Assembly: GCA_002224055.1 (NCBI GenBank)
Contig: AZLU01000015.1
Location: forward strand, 161,001 to 225,000
Direction: 5' to 3'
Length of the DNA: 64,000 nt
Source of the DNA: Pezizomycotina sp. ARF18
Taxonomy: Eukaryota; Ascomycota
This document shows positions 11,898 through 23,567 of this stretch, one piece after another; position 1 is the stretch's first letter; the number at the start of each line of letters is the position of its first letter. A model generated the notes under the pieces. The model worked only from the letters and a program-made list of their open reading frames with translations. It had not been told where the DNA came from and made no database searches. The position numbers and the translations under genes were made by a program.

Positions 11898-13057
11898 CTA
11901 ACAATTACAAGCCGTCAGACAATTCGTGCAAGCGGCAGCAGCACCAGCAGGCCCGTCGCAGCACGCCGACGCCGCCAGGGCACTAGACGCGCTGCCGCGA
12001 CGACGTACGTCCCCGTTCCAGAATTATACCCGGCCTTGAGTAACCTCGCTTCTTGCTACCGGCCGCGTATAGCGCACCGAATATCCACGTCAACAGGAGA
12101 AGAACGTTAGGATTCCGATACCGAGGAGGATGTATGTCGTTTATTCTAAGAAACGTCTTCCGTTAGCATTCTGCACTAAGAATAAGTTCGGAGTAAAAGC
12201 AAAGAGAGAAGAAAACTTACGAGATCATTACACGTCTGCGCATATTTAACATGGGAAACAGCTTACTCTCCCGAATTCAAATTAAACGGCGCGTCTTCCC
12301 TTCGCTGGCACGACCAACCCAGGTCCTTGTTGTACTGCGCGTGCTTCGCGTACGCGAACGACGCAATAGACGCCAAAACATGACCACCGGCGCCTACGAT
12401 CTCGTATATTTCGAAACCGGTGTACTTGTAATACCGTTATCCGAAGAAAAGCAGGGGTATCCGAGCACCGTCAAAAAATACAAAACCGCAGCCGCTGCAG
12501 CGCCGAGTGTAGCAGCGTCGGCGATAAATTCGCCGGATCCGGCCAGGCGGTCATTATCTCCCAGCGTTTTCCTGCCCGGCAGAGTCCGATCAACAACACT
12601 CCACCCATCGCTCGTCCTAACGACGGGTTTACTCTTTAAATCCTCGTGTCCAGTAATACGCAAACAGCGCCATAACGCGAAAACGAGCGTGACGACGGAC
12701 ATCAGCCAGCACATCAGATACAGATATATCCTCGTCCTCGACAGCCAGTATTTCCCGGTATCCGCGCCTTCTCGGCCTCGTGCAGTGGTACATCCTTTTT
12801 GAGTTTGAGTATTATTTGCATCCGCGGCTGTCGGCGAGTGCTCTTCGTCTGTGGGTTTAGAGAGTTCGTGGTTGGAGTTGTCGGATACGTTGCTTAGGTT
12901 GTACTGGTGCGGCTGCGGCTCATTTCGTAGGAATTGTCCTGCGAGTAGCTCATGCTCGACGGAGCTACATATTGCGTCGAGTATTCGCCCGCAGCGGGCG
13001 GTGAGTACGGTTGGCTCGTGTAAGCCGGAGGTGCATCCTTCGTCGTGGTGAAGACAT
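11898..13057 (-). CDS. four-TM integral membrane protein
   Basis: The start is ATG at 13057 (MSSPRR). An N-terminal cytosolic-type region rich in Pro, Ser and Tyr follows (KDAPPAYTSQPYSPPAAGEY in a shifted frame), then four hydrophobic segments: [55 protein letters not shown] followed by AQYNKDLGWSCQ; and IGILTFF/LLLTWIFGALYAAG. The last two lie about 170 bp apart, probably across an intron that begins GTAAGTTTTC near 12222. A short cytosolic tail ends the protein. At least three frame breaks are needed. The tail ends either as SSRQRV near 11985 or, in another frame, as a Cys-rich CTNCLTACNC at 11898. The layout is like fungal MARVEL/SUR7-type plasma-membrane proteins, but no signature residue proves this. 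Confidence 0.5.
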
Positions 13058-16000
13058 TGCACTAATTAAGTGTTGAGATATTTGATATCTAGATTTCTTC
13101 GCACAAGGGCTATTTCCGATTTGAGTATTCGATCTGTTTCAAGTTCCTGTAAGGCTGAATCGAAATCTGAACTCTTCCTCGAATTAGAATTAAAACAACG
13201 AATAAGACCTATTAGATAAACATGAGATTCAAGGAAGCTAACAGGAATTCGTTCTAGAAAGAAAGGAAAGGAAGAGAAGAAAAAAAAGAGAAAAGACAGA
13301 GTAAGAGCGAAAAGTATACCTAAGCATGAAGGAGGGTGTAGGGTAGTATATAATAAGAGACCGAAGGAATAAAAAAAGGGACTGACACCGTTCCATGAGC
13401 GCTATGGTCGTTTAAAAAAGTCAGATGTGTGAGATAGAGGTTGGTTGATGGTGGTATGCTGTTCATGCAGCGCCAGTAGAGAGGAATAGAGATGGTCCAA
13501 GCGGGTTGCATCCAGATGGACCATGGGAAGGAAGGGGTCTGAAAAGAAAAGAGGAAAAAAACGGCAATTACTTACTTTTTCTTACCAACAACTGTTTGCT
13601 GGGTAAAAACTACCTACTCCTTTGAGGGAGGATCTTTCGACCCATAAGGGGAAACAGAGCAGCGCGAAGAAAAAAGGAAAGGGACATTTTTTTGCTAAGG
13701 ATGTCTATACAATAATTGATAAGCAAGTGAGTTACCTTCAAGTGAGACTTTCAATATGAGAGGGAATTGATATCCTTAACAAAATGTACCTATACTATAA
13801 TTGCTTAGCGTTGTGCTTAAAGAATAGACAGTCAAGCGGTTTTGGATGTATCGGGAAGGAAAGAACGGTACAAGGAGCGTTGCTTCGCCTCTTTCCATGG
13901 GCCAAAAAGTGGACTCACCCACCACTGCTGCTCCCAAGAGGTTTTATTTTTTAGCTTGTATCGTAAATAATAAAGTGCCTTACGGTTTACCTATATGGCT
14001 TTTTCGGAAAAGGATTAAAGTATAGGGGACCTTTAGGGCTAGGTATAATATATTATTGCGATTCTTTTTCTTTTTGAGGTAGAGATAAACGTCGTTCTTG
14101 GCTGTTTTAGGGAGAATCGAAGAAAACCTGTAGGGAAGAAGGGAGAGGCTTTCCTGACAAAAACCCCCGTTTCATATAAACGAGGTGGCACAAGATGCTA
14201 TTCGGAGATTTTAGTTCCCTCGTCGTATATACATTGATATCAAATCAATGCTATAGAATGAGAATCGAGCGTTTCGTTCTTTCTCAGGTATTAGGTGAAA
14301 TGTAGCCCATCTAGTTTGAGAATGTCGAAAAGAAACGTGTACGATGAAATCGCTCGCTTGTTTGACCGTTTGACACTGGCCAAGTTGACGAGGTCTTCGC
14401 CGAGCGCCCCGCCCCGGGCATGAAAATGTTTATCCAAAAAGTTCAATGTTTCCCCCAAGATTGAAGGTTGCCTGTCATGAGAACGACAGGTCTGGAGCTC
14501 CTAGCGTTAGAACAAGCGTGAGAACAAAATACATCCTCAGCCTCAAAAGGAGATCTCCCTTTTCGATCGCGGACCATTTTGGCTAACTGATCTTGGCGAA
14601 GCGCCACGAGGAATAAGATTCTTACTGCTTTGACTTTTTTTGCCCTAAGAGGCATTTCGGGATTGCCAGCGTTTCTTGGAGCGCCGGACACATTATCTAT
14701 CCAAACAAGAAAAACAAGCCAAAACCACTATAAAAAAATCGAAAAAAGACAAAAGCAGTGTTTGTTTCCCCCTTCGAATGTTCGGTGCAGGCGCCGCAAA
14801 CTTGGCACGCAGCCGCACGGAGTCCCCTAGAGGAGTTTGAACTGTCTGGCGTTTCTAGGCTCCCCACAGACCGTCCACAAATGCTTTTGGCCCGCGGTAT
14901 CCATCTTCAGCCTAAAAAGAAATTTGAGATTTCGCGGGAAACTGTTTCGATTTTCGGGAGTTTTTTGACAAATCCCCGTATAAAGATGTCCGGTGCATTG
15001 CGAAAAGAGCCTCGTACGCTGTAACGCAAAAATCGTAGATCTTACGGTCCCGTCATAATAATATCTGTGATGAAAATGGTCAGCAAGTGCCGGAATGAAA
15101 AAGGTTTACAGTGAAAGAAAAAGAAAAAAAAAAAAAAAAAAAAAAAAGGACTTCGTATTCATCACTTTCCAACCGAGCTACCTAACACCTCCAACAATGT
15201 CCAGAATTCGGAAAGAACTTTGGCTCGATCGGACAAAAAGACGACAGTTATATTCTACTTTTCGGAGTCGCGTATCGCCGCCGCAGAAAAGATTGGAGTT
15301 CGTGCGACTGTAGTTCGCCCTTGAAGGTTACAATAACGCCCCTCCCCCCCGGCGTATGTCAGACCGCCTCCCACTGCCAAAAACAGTCAAAAAAGCTCCG
15401 CGAACGTGACGCTTCTCGCGCCTACGAACCTATCCGAAAAGAGACGGATAGTGAAATAGGAAGGGCTTGTCCTTTTAAAACGGTTTTTTTTTTTTTTTTT
15501 TCCATGAGCTCCTCCAAACCACCAAAACCTAGGTCGCACATGGGAAGGGAAAGATATTTTGCCATCCCGGAACCCGTTTGACGGTAAATTGAGCGATTAT
15601 TTCTTGAGGGCATGAAGGCCAGTATCGAATCCGCTGCAGGGTTGAGAGAAAGAAAGAGAAAGAGTAAGCAACTGCCGCTGAGCAGATTTTTCTTTCAATT
15701 TTGGTCATCCTAGGCCTTTACTCAGCTGAGACGCATTTTCGTAAAGTCGGAATAGGAGGGAAGAAGAGTGTATGTACAGCGTGAGTGGTAGAAAGTAGTT
15801 GTAGTTGTAGTAGGATGGAGGTGATGCAGAGGTGGTTGAAATTGAAATTTAATGTCCAAAAAAAGCCACCCAAGCTGAGCTGCCATCTTTTTTTTTTTTT
15901 TTTTTTTTTTTTTTACTACACAATATTGTATGTAGATATTACAGTCATATCATAGTGATAATTTCGAAACTTTCAATCGTGGAGACGGCTGTATACATCT

Positions 16001-16560
16001 AAGTCACGATCAGGACGTCCGTTAAGTCTCTGATTCAAAAGACGCAAGTAGGTTCTCCAGCCGGCTGTTATGAACAAATAGATTGCTAATTTACATAATT
16101 ACGCCTTCCATATACTCCTAAATGGACGACGTACGATAACACATAAAGCTTGACTATCCGGGTTCCCTTCTACAGGAGAATGCCTGTTTTTTCTAACTTT
16201 TACACGTCGTGTTTCTTCAATTATACTTATCTATCTGCTTGAAGTTCCAAATAAAATCATTTTATAGTATTTTGCTTGTATTAAGGTGGAGAGAACGATA
16301 ATCATTATCCGGGTAAGACACTTAAGTATATCTACCTTAGCTATTACATATACACTCCACCAAAAGCTCATCACAACGAAAAAAAAAAAAAGTAAATAAA
16401 ATGAAGTAATTTTAAAACCCCGCCACCGAATCCTTCTGCTCAACCTCCATCATACGCGGCGGAGAAACAGGCGCCTGTCCCTGTCTCTGTCCCTGTCCCT
16501 GTCATTGCATCACACCCACGGACTGACACCCACAGTCGGCACCCGCCCTTATACATATTA
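13058..16560. other. gene-free region, homopolymer rich
   Basis: No supported gene across 3.5 kb. It contains an A run at 15126-15147, T runs near 15483-15502 and 15888-15914, and a hexamer repeat of CCTGTC type at about 16474-16503. A minus-strand open frame at 13320-13511 lies behind a good acceptor (TTTTCAG near 13540) and could be a 5' exon of the membrane protein gene, but it has no hydrophobic helix or known motif. Other open frames are short or lysine/phenylalanine artefacts of the homopolymers. Confidence 0.4.
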
Positions 16561-16564
16561 CAGC

Positions 16565-17039
16565 TCACCGCCGCAGCCCCGGCAGCGGCATCTTCGAAAA
16601 GAACCCAAATATACTACTCGGCGGCGTCTTCAGGATCGCAATATTCCCAACCACATCGGAACAACCAGCACCCTCCCCACCGTACCGTCTCACGCAAACC
16701 TGCGGCCCCGAACTCCACGTGACGGCATCGTTGTTCTCGCCGGCCGTAGGAAGGATGATGTCCTGCGAGAGCACGACGAAGTCGGCGAGGTGCGTCTGGT
16801 TGGCGTGTAAAGAGCTGCAGATGTCGGATTGGAAGGTGGAGACCGCGCAGACTTCGTACATGTAGCCGTCGGGTTGGGATGTTGATGTTCCTGTTCCGGT
16901 TCCGGTTGCGGAGGGGCAGGGTGCCGTTACGGTTTGAGGGGTGGCGGCGGCGTAGGTGTGGATACCGCCGATGGGGGGACGGCGACGGCGTCGGCCGAGG
17001 CGGTCAGGAGGGTTGAGAGTAGGAGGAGGTGAATAACAT
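16565..17039 (-). CDS. small secreted protein, copy 1
   Basis: From the ATG at 17039 a signal-peptide-like segment (VIHLLLLSTLLTASADAVAV) is followed, in another frame, by PPIGGIHTYAAATPQTV, a Thr/Gly/Ser linker, DGYMYEVCAVSTFQSDICS, FVVLSQDIILPTAGENND and QVCVRRYGGEGAGCSD, ending at 16565. With one base added after the ATG and one between leader and mature part, it is about 155 residues with an even number of Cys in the mature part. It is related to the gene at 18.9 kb on the opposite strand. No known family is recognised. A small cysteine-containing secreted protein of this kind could be an effector or wall protein, which is inference from size and leader only. Confidence 0.5.
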
Positions 17040-18925
17040 TTTTGTAAAAGGCTACGATGATTATCGTTTGGGGTTTATAGAGGAATAGATCCACTTCTGG
17101 CCAAGACGAGCCAGAGGTATAAATATATAAAAATACTATTATTTATAATCTACGTTACTACTGACTTAGATATAAATATCTTTATATATATATATAAGCT
17201 GTTATAATGAAAGACTGTTAGGATCCTGTCGACATGCTGTTGATAGTCTTTTAAAATAAATGTATTTTTATATATAGTTAATATATATATAATAAAAAAA
17301 CAATTATTAGCGTTTATTGATAGGCCATGATTATATTATAATAACAATATAACATGCTTTATAATCTATTTATTAATAAAAAACATTTTAACATCCTACC
17401 AACAAGATGTTCGGGACCCCCCTCGCGCTAAGTAATGGAAAAAGAGCCCGAGGGGTAGGTAGAGCTGTTGTACTGATATTTCGTCATTATTATTTTACTA
17501 CCGTCCTAAAACGCAGTATAAATCCAATTCTGAATTTTAAGCTTAAAAAACTGTTCGTGAGATGTTCCAGACTCTGAGACGACACAGCAGGCACGAAGTT
17601 AACCGTTTTTTGAAGCCTGAAGTTAAAATGTTGCGCTGGACAGAGAAGTCAATATCAAGCCAACTGAATATCGTCGCCAAAATTTGCGTGTAATTTTTGT
17701 TAAGTTTCCCAAGACTTTGTTCGTTAGCAATGCGAAGATCTAGAATTCAACACGACACTTGACTTGATTCTTTGAAGATCCTCCGAGGTCAATGCAGTCC
17801 TAATTTTATGATGACGATAATGACGCTAGAAAATTGCAGTTTAGAGACTTGGAAGCTAGAGGAAACCTTTCCACGGCCAATTTACAAATTAGTTCAGCGC
17901 TACTTAAGCAAAAAGAAACAATAAATGAATAAATAAACTAAAAAGAAAAAATAAATCAATAAATAAACTAAAAAGAAGAAAAAAATCTTAACCGGGTTCG
18001 AGATACCCTCAAGCCCTTTTATAGCTTTTTTTTTCCCCTCTGGAACCCCTTTTGCTTTCTACGCGCTTAGAGAGCCGAGTCTATTTTTTAACATTATTAC
18101 GTGTTTATGCTATCTTTAATAATACTTATATCTAGAATTTGTATAACATATTATTCTCACTATTAGGACAACGTGAAATTTTCTCATGGTTCGAAACGAT
18201 ATATGTTTAGTGCAAAAGTTCATGTTTAGTGAAATATACTGTATAGCTATTGGTCACTACTGAAGGCGTAGTAGCTATACATATATATACAAGGCTAAAT
18301 TTCTGCCATCTGGAAAATAAAAGGTTTGCAAAGGTCAGAAAATCCCGATGTTGAAGAAGCTATATGGATTTATGTCGAGATTGTTTCGGGGTTTGCCTTT
18401 CACCCGACTTTCGGTCACGGTGGGCTTAGGATGACTGTTGGGAGGTTAGATAAATTATTATTATTGGAATAAGCCATATATATATATATATTGTAGCGTC
18501 CATATTCAACAACTCCGTTGCAGGTATCCGATCTACTTTGCTCTCTCTCTCTCTCTCTTTTTGCTTCGACATTCCTAATAGAAAACAATGGACGTTCATG
18601 GCATCAATAACATAGAATTACGCCTTATCCAATTTTTGAACATTTCATCTGAAGCTTCTTTGAACCTACATGATTTCGAGAATCTCGGTTAGCTTCGATC
18701 AAGGACTATATCGCCGGTGATCAAGATCTAGAACCTCTCACGACACTTTTCAATATCAAGCTTCGCTCCACAACTCTGTTTGGTTAGAATGTATATTCTA
18801 TATCAGAACGAGCATTTCCGTTTTTAAATCCGCCCCAATGGTAATCGTACCTCTATTGATTCTAGGAATTTTATATCCCACTCTCCCAATCATCATTAAA
18901 AAAAAAAAAAAAAAAAAAAAAAGAA
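17040..18925. repeat. AT-rich spacer with 30-bp tandem repeat
   Basis: Separates the two divergent secreted-protein genes. Very AT-rich at 17100-17400 and 18080-18290 with many TA steps. A 30-bp unit is repeated at 17911-17940 and 17941-17970 (two mismatches), with the start of a third. Also present are a (CT)n stretch at 18541-18558, a (TA)n stretch near 18478-18492 and a run of A at 18898-18922 just upstream of the second gene. No gene supported. Confidence 0.6.
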
Positions 18926-19623
18926 ATGTACCATCAAGCCCTCCTCCTCTCCCTCCTCGCGGCCTCCGCCGCCGCCAGCGCAATCGCCCTTCAGCCTCCG
19001 CAACAGCAACAGACTACGCCCCCATCGGCGGAATCCCAACCCTACAAAACCTCGTGCAGACCGTAACGGTCACTGCCACTGCCACTACCACGTCAACGGT
19101 GACGCAACCCTGCAACGCCGCTGCACGCTGGCCGGTCAGCCGGATGGGTACATGTACGAAATCTGCGAGGCCACAGACAACTTCAGCAGAGGTGTGTAAT
19201 GGTATACGCGGCGGCACGATGCACTTCAATAATGTCGTCGTGATGCCACAGACTGTTATGCTGACGCAGGCGGGGCAAAATAATGGGTACTTACGTGGGG
19301 GATCCTACTGGGACGACGGTGAGTGGAATGATGTCGAGTTTTTTTTTTTTTTTTTTTTTGGGGGGGGGAGCTAGCTAATATTTTCCCTTTTTATCTGGTA
19401 GGTCTGCGCTCGAATCTACCGACAAAACTCCCGGCAACGTCCCTCGAAGCCGTGTACTCCTCTTCCAGCGGTTACCGTTCCCCGGAAACGGACCCCCGAG
19501 CTGTGCGAATTACGTCGCGGTACTGAGACCGTCGGCAAAAGCCCGCTGCTGCCCGGAGCGCAGCTGCCGCAATTGGGCGTTGTTAATGGTCTACTGGAAT
19601 TAATACGCAGCAGGTCGTGGTAG
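18926..19623 (+). CDS. small secreted protein, copy 2
   Basis: ATG at 18926 opens a clear signal peptide: MYHQ, then ALLLSLLAASAAASA, then IALQPP. The mature part continues in the next frame with DYAPIGGIPTLQNLVQTVTV, a Thr-rich linker, then QPDGYMYEICEATDNFSRG, VCNGIRGGTMHFNN, VVVMPQTVMLTQAGQNN and SYWDDG. A GTGAGT donor at about 19320 and a TCTGGTAG acceptor near 19401 bound an intron that holds about 21 T followed by G. Exon 2 starts VCARIYRQNS and ends at 19623. DGYMYE(V/I)C, the PIGGI block and the region before the intron align with the 16.6-17.0 kb gene. Frame breaks lie near 18985, 19125 and 19190. Function unknown; secretion is supported by the leader. Confidence 0.5.
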
Positions 19624-21160
19624 TGAGATATATAGAGCTGTGTTATTTTTACACGATGAATCGATAGTTCGGTTTTTTCTGGTGTATCCGGGGGGGGGTT
19701 TTTTTCTTACTTTTTTCTACTTTTTGTATCGATTAATAGACTTATGCCTACTTTTTAGGGGGGCCAAATAGTGATTTTCTGTGTACTTAAGTATGTAAAT
19801 TTTATATATTTCAGATAGAAATGCCATTTTTCGACTTTTTTTTTGCAAAGCCGGCTCTAACATTTCGTGAAAGCACTTTGCTTATAGAGCAAATAGAATA
19901 TGAGGAGCGCCGTAATATCAGGATTAATGCCCATGTCCTACGAAGATAACTGTTTAGTGCATGATAAGGAGGAAAAGAAGGGGGGGAGGGGCGGTCTTGT
20001 GCTCACATACGTGCCTGGTTTTGTCACCTTCGTTTATAATGCGAAACCTAGCTCTCAGATTCCATCAACCGTAGCACTAGATGCACACTTAGGTTTAGCC
20101 CAGTCGACTTTGTCCACAGCACAAAGGCTCTATTTGGGAAGACTGGGCTAACACTGGACGGTTGGTTTTCTTTATGCAGTTTTTTTTTTTTTTTTTTTTT
20201 TTTTTGCAAGTTACTTGGGCTAGAGATACAGTCATAAGTGAGCCCTTCGTGTATAGTTTTTATGGTCTAGAGTGTTTAAGGGTCTCCCTTTGTAGTGAGA
20301 AGTCGTTGTTTCGAGCTGTCGTGGGTTCATACTAGATCTCATTTAAGCTCAAGATTATCAATAGTTTAATCGACTCAAAAATTTAAAGATATTAATATCT
20401 CATAACTAAGTTTTTAATATTAAATAAATATAACTCACGATATTCCCCTCCGACTTTTTATCGTATTAATATTATTACTTAAGCTTACTTCGTTTTTTAA
20501 ATCATTTTTAAAAAATTTATTTATTTTTAAAATACGTTTTTTTTTTATATATTTTTTTATCCTATTATTATTATTATTTCCTTTCTTTATTCTTACCTAA
20601 ATATACTGTTCTTTCAGAGGGTTTTAAAATATTAAACAGCTATCTTTAAATATTCTTATATTCTTTTAAGTTAAAGTTAGATAACTAATAAGTTTTTATA
20701 ATTCTTCCTTTAAGTATTTAACCCATAAAAAAGATATATTATTATGGCTTCATTTATATATGTCTCCACAGTAAAGGTGTATAATGGTGAGAGTTGTGTA
20801 GAGAGAGTTAAACGTGAGTAGCAGAAGAGGAAGAAACGTTATTCGAATTAGTTCGAGGGCGGCTATCTACAAATGGCTCAATGTAATATAATACCGTACA
20901 GCAAAACAAGCAAAAAATACCTATGTTATAAGCAGCAGTAAGCCAATAAGCAAGTTACAGGTGAACAATCTTTACCTTCGTGAAAAGGGAGCTTCAGGTT
21001 TCGAGGGAAAATTCAAGCTCCGAGGGAAAAAGAATACTAAGCTAATAAAAGAATAATAAGATAAATCCACGACAACCTATCTCGCAATACCGCCAAAGTA
21101 TTTCTCGTGGCAGCAGCTAGCGTAAACGGACCACCGCTCTTTTCCAAGAGTTGTTACCAT
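19624..21160. other. gene-free AT-rich region
   Basis: No supported gene. A T run lies at about 20180-20205. The stretch 20340-20760 is strongly AT-rich with dense TTA/TAA words and only sparse GC, as expected of an old, mutated repeat. No terminal repeats or protein relics were recognised. The open frame at 19900-20151 has no known motif. Confidence 0.45.
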
Positions 21161-21162
21161 AA

Positions 21163-22019
21163 TTAGACATTCTTTGTCCTCAACTCCTCAAATACAGAGA
21201 TAAGAGCATTCGCCAGCTCCTTATCCTCATTCGCGTCCGGCACCGTCTTTCTGAGTCTCGATAGCAGCTCGTTGTCAACGCGGGTGGGCAAGAGCATTAC
21301 GATCAGCTTTAACCAGAACGAGCTTGTAGAAGCCCCCGAGAGAGAGCTTGAAAGTAGGAAGTACGACAGTAACGCGCTGTGGAGCGGGAGCATGTGAGTG
21401 TGTTGACTATATAAGCGATACCCTTTTCGTCATATATCATAAATGATTCGTCGTTTAAGACTGTTCTGCTGTGTTTTCCTCGTTCCTTGGAAAACACCAT
21501 GACGAAACCTCCTGGGAATCCGTAACGCCAAGCTGCACTTTTTTGGTTTTTCGCACAGCGACTCTCACGCGATGGAAGAAGAGTTCGAGGGTTGCGCCCA
21601 CCGCTAGTTGGCGTTCGATCCAGGCTATCCTGTCCTAAAGGTAATGTCAAAAAGCCCGAGTCAGCTAAGGTACTAAGTTATTTTATTTTATATGCATAGA
21701 TGGCGTTTAGTCTTATAATGCTCACCTTGCTCGCAAGAAGCTCTTGGATGGTCCCGCCTCCTGCGAATACAGTATTCGCCGCTTCGATTTGCTCCATCCG
21801 AAGGGGGAGCTGCGGTCGATGCTTAATCCGGTTGGATATTTTTTATCAATTGGTCCGCAAGAATCCTGACCGTCGAAGGAACCTCCTGTTTCTCCGTTGA
21901 GATCTTCATCCGCGCCGTTACCTTCTCGAGGCTCTTCAGGACCTTGTCGGCGAGGACGCTTTGAGGTTCAGCACATGGCGGCGGTTGCGAGGGGGGCGGG
22001 GTGACGTTTCTGAAGTCAT
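21163..22019 (-). CDS. hypothetical protein, likely coiled coil
   Basis: Start is ATG at 22019 (MTSETSP). After a shift in a G/C run the protein reads SVLADKVLKSLEKVTARMK, STVRILADQLIKNIQPD, then MEQIEAANTVFAGGGTIQEL up to a GTGAGC donor at about 21727. A TTACCTTTAG acceptor near 21640 leads into DRIAWIERQLAVGATLELFF and VRVAVRKTKKVQLGV. The last part carries VTVVLPTFKLSLGGFYKLVL and RVDNELLSRLRKTVPDANED, ending ELRTKNV at 21163. At least two further frame breaks are needed. Charged heptad-like stretches suggest short coiled coils. I recognise no family; it may be a small complex subunit. Confidence 0.45.
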
Positions 22020-23086
22020 GGTTTAGCGAAAGAGAAAAGATGGAGGAATGTCGATAGGCGTAGGGTGTTAGATGCTTTGATGACAAGGTGATGAAAAGGC
22101 GTAAAAAAAATGCTCGCTGGTTCTCGAGGAGATCAAGGGAGGATTGAGTAACAACGCGAGAAGGATCGTGAATCAAGCAAGAAGCACAGTCTTATACAAT
22201 AAAGTATAGAGAAAGAGTACAAGGAAACACCTACCTTATAATGCAAAGGGTAGCAGTAGCGGACGACTACCGTTGTCGAGCTTAGACTAAGCTCTAGAGC
22301 GAGTGACTGAGCAAAAGGATGATGTGGGGGGGGGGGGGAAATGAACCGCTGTTGTCAAAAGGAAATTCTTTTGAATTTAAATTAAAAATTAAATTTACGG
22401 TGGTTTAGGAATTTATACGGTGATGAAGCCACCGCCAGCCCACAAACCACTCGAAATTTTTTTTTTAAAAAGCACACCTACAACATCTAGCTCAAGGCTA
22501 TGATTATACGTATTAAGTAGCTTAAACTATACGTTTTTCTACTGCATTCACAGCTAAAATAAATAAATAATAACTTAATACTATAGTTTAATATTAATAT
22601 AATTATGGATTACATATACATATATATATATTGTAGAAGTTTTAAACTAGACCATTTTCAAATTAAAAAAGTAAACTTTTGAATTGGTAGGCGCAGCGAC
22701 ATAATATATATGTATGTATATGTATATTGTGTAGAGAGAAGAGTCCTAAGCGCTTCACGGATATTGCTTATACTATCAGCACGCCCGGCAACCTCAACCA
22801 ACGTCCTTTGAACTCAAAAGCACAAAAGATTCCAACAGGATTGATCATGATCACAAAACAAAAAAGGTTGGTTACTCGATATGAAAAACAATTATATGAC
22901 GATGGTTTAAGATCACTTGAATTCAAGGGAAAGAAGAGCCGACGTAGTAGACTATCAATCAAACCTCAATCTCGATCTGACCAACGCGCGGCCGCGGGTA
23001 GACGTACGTGCTGTTTCCTTTTTATAGCCTAAGTCTCACTTGTACGGCTCTACGGCAGAAAGCGGATCCCCAGCCCTTATCTTGGA

Positions 23087-23127
<41 letters not shown>

Positions 23128-23140
23128 CGTGTTGCACAGG

Positions 23141-23172
<32 letters not shown>

Positions 23173-23567
23173 AACCGGAGAACAAAAGGAAAAATAAACA
23201 AACAAACCTAGCAAGCAAAGCGATCTACTCCAAACCTCCTCTCCCTTGAAACAGGAAACAAGCAAGTATAGTCAAAAAAGAAAGGAAAGCTTCACTCAGC
23301 TTCCGTAGAATAATAATACAGCCATCCTCTTTCTCAATCGGCTATATCCATTATCGTCATGGCGGAAATATAGCTATCGTCATCCTAGGTTCTTCTTTCT
23401 CTCTTTTGCTTTCCTTTTTTTTCTCTGCAGTTTCTGTCCGGAGCTCCGTCTTCGTGAAGTTCCTCATTCGAAGCAGCATAAAACAAACATTATAAGTCCT
23501 TCAGTTCCAGGAGTATTCGCCATCAACTTCACTTCCCTCGGAATACCTACCTACTCTATAAGCAACA
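22020..23567. other. gene-free region upstream of the DEAH helicase
   Basis: Contains a G run of 13 at 22326-22338, an AT-rich patch at 22380-22720 with a (TA)n stretch near 22616-22631, and a T37 / 15-nt spacer / A29 arrangement at 23089-23169. The open frame at 22727-23032 (plus) is basic and low complexity and is not supported. The last 200 bases are pyrimidine-rich and probably hold the promoter and 5' leader of the helicase gene. Confidence 0.4.
23089..23169. repeat. poly(T)/poly(A) inverted repeat
   Basis: A run of 37 T, a 15-nt spacer (GCCGTGTTGCACAGG) and a run of 29 A. The arms are fully complementary over 29 bp. It lies about 400 bp upstream of the helicase start. Confidence 0.8.

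Noticed and set aside
12251-12802. 183-codon plus-strand open frame
   Set aside because: Antisense to the four-TM gene, no hydrophobic or family signature; the minus strand explains the region better.
15095-15313. Open frame with a poly-Lys start
   Set aside because: Produced by an A run; the rest has no recognisable domain.
17990-18010. GGGTTCGAGAT, resembling a tRNA T-loop
   Set aside because: The flanking stem does not pair and there is no matching D-arm or anticodon arm upstream.
22727-23032. 101-codon basic plus-strand open frame
   Set aside because: No family motif, partly in an AT-rich patch next to homopolymers.
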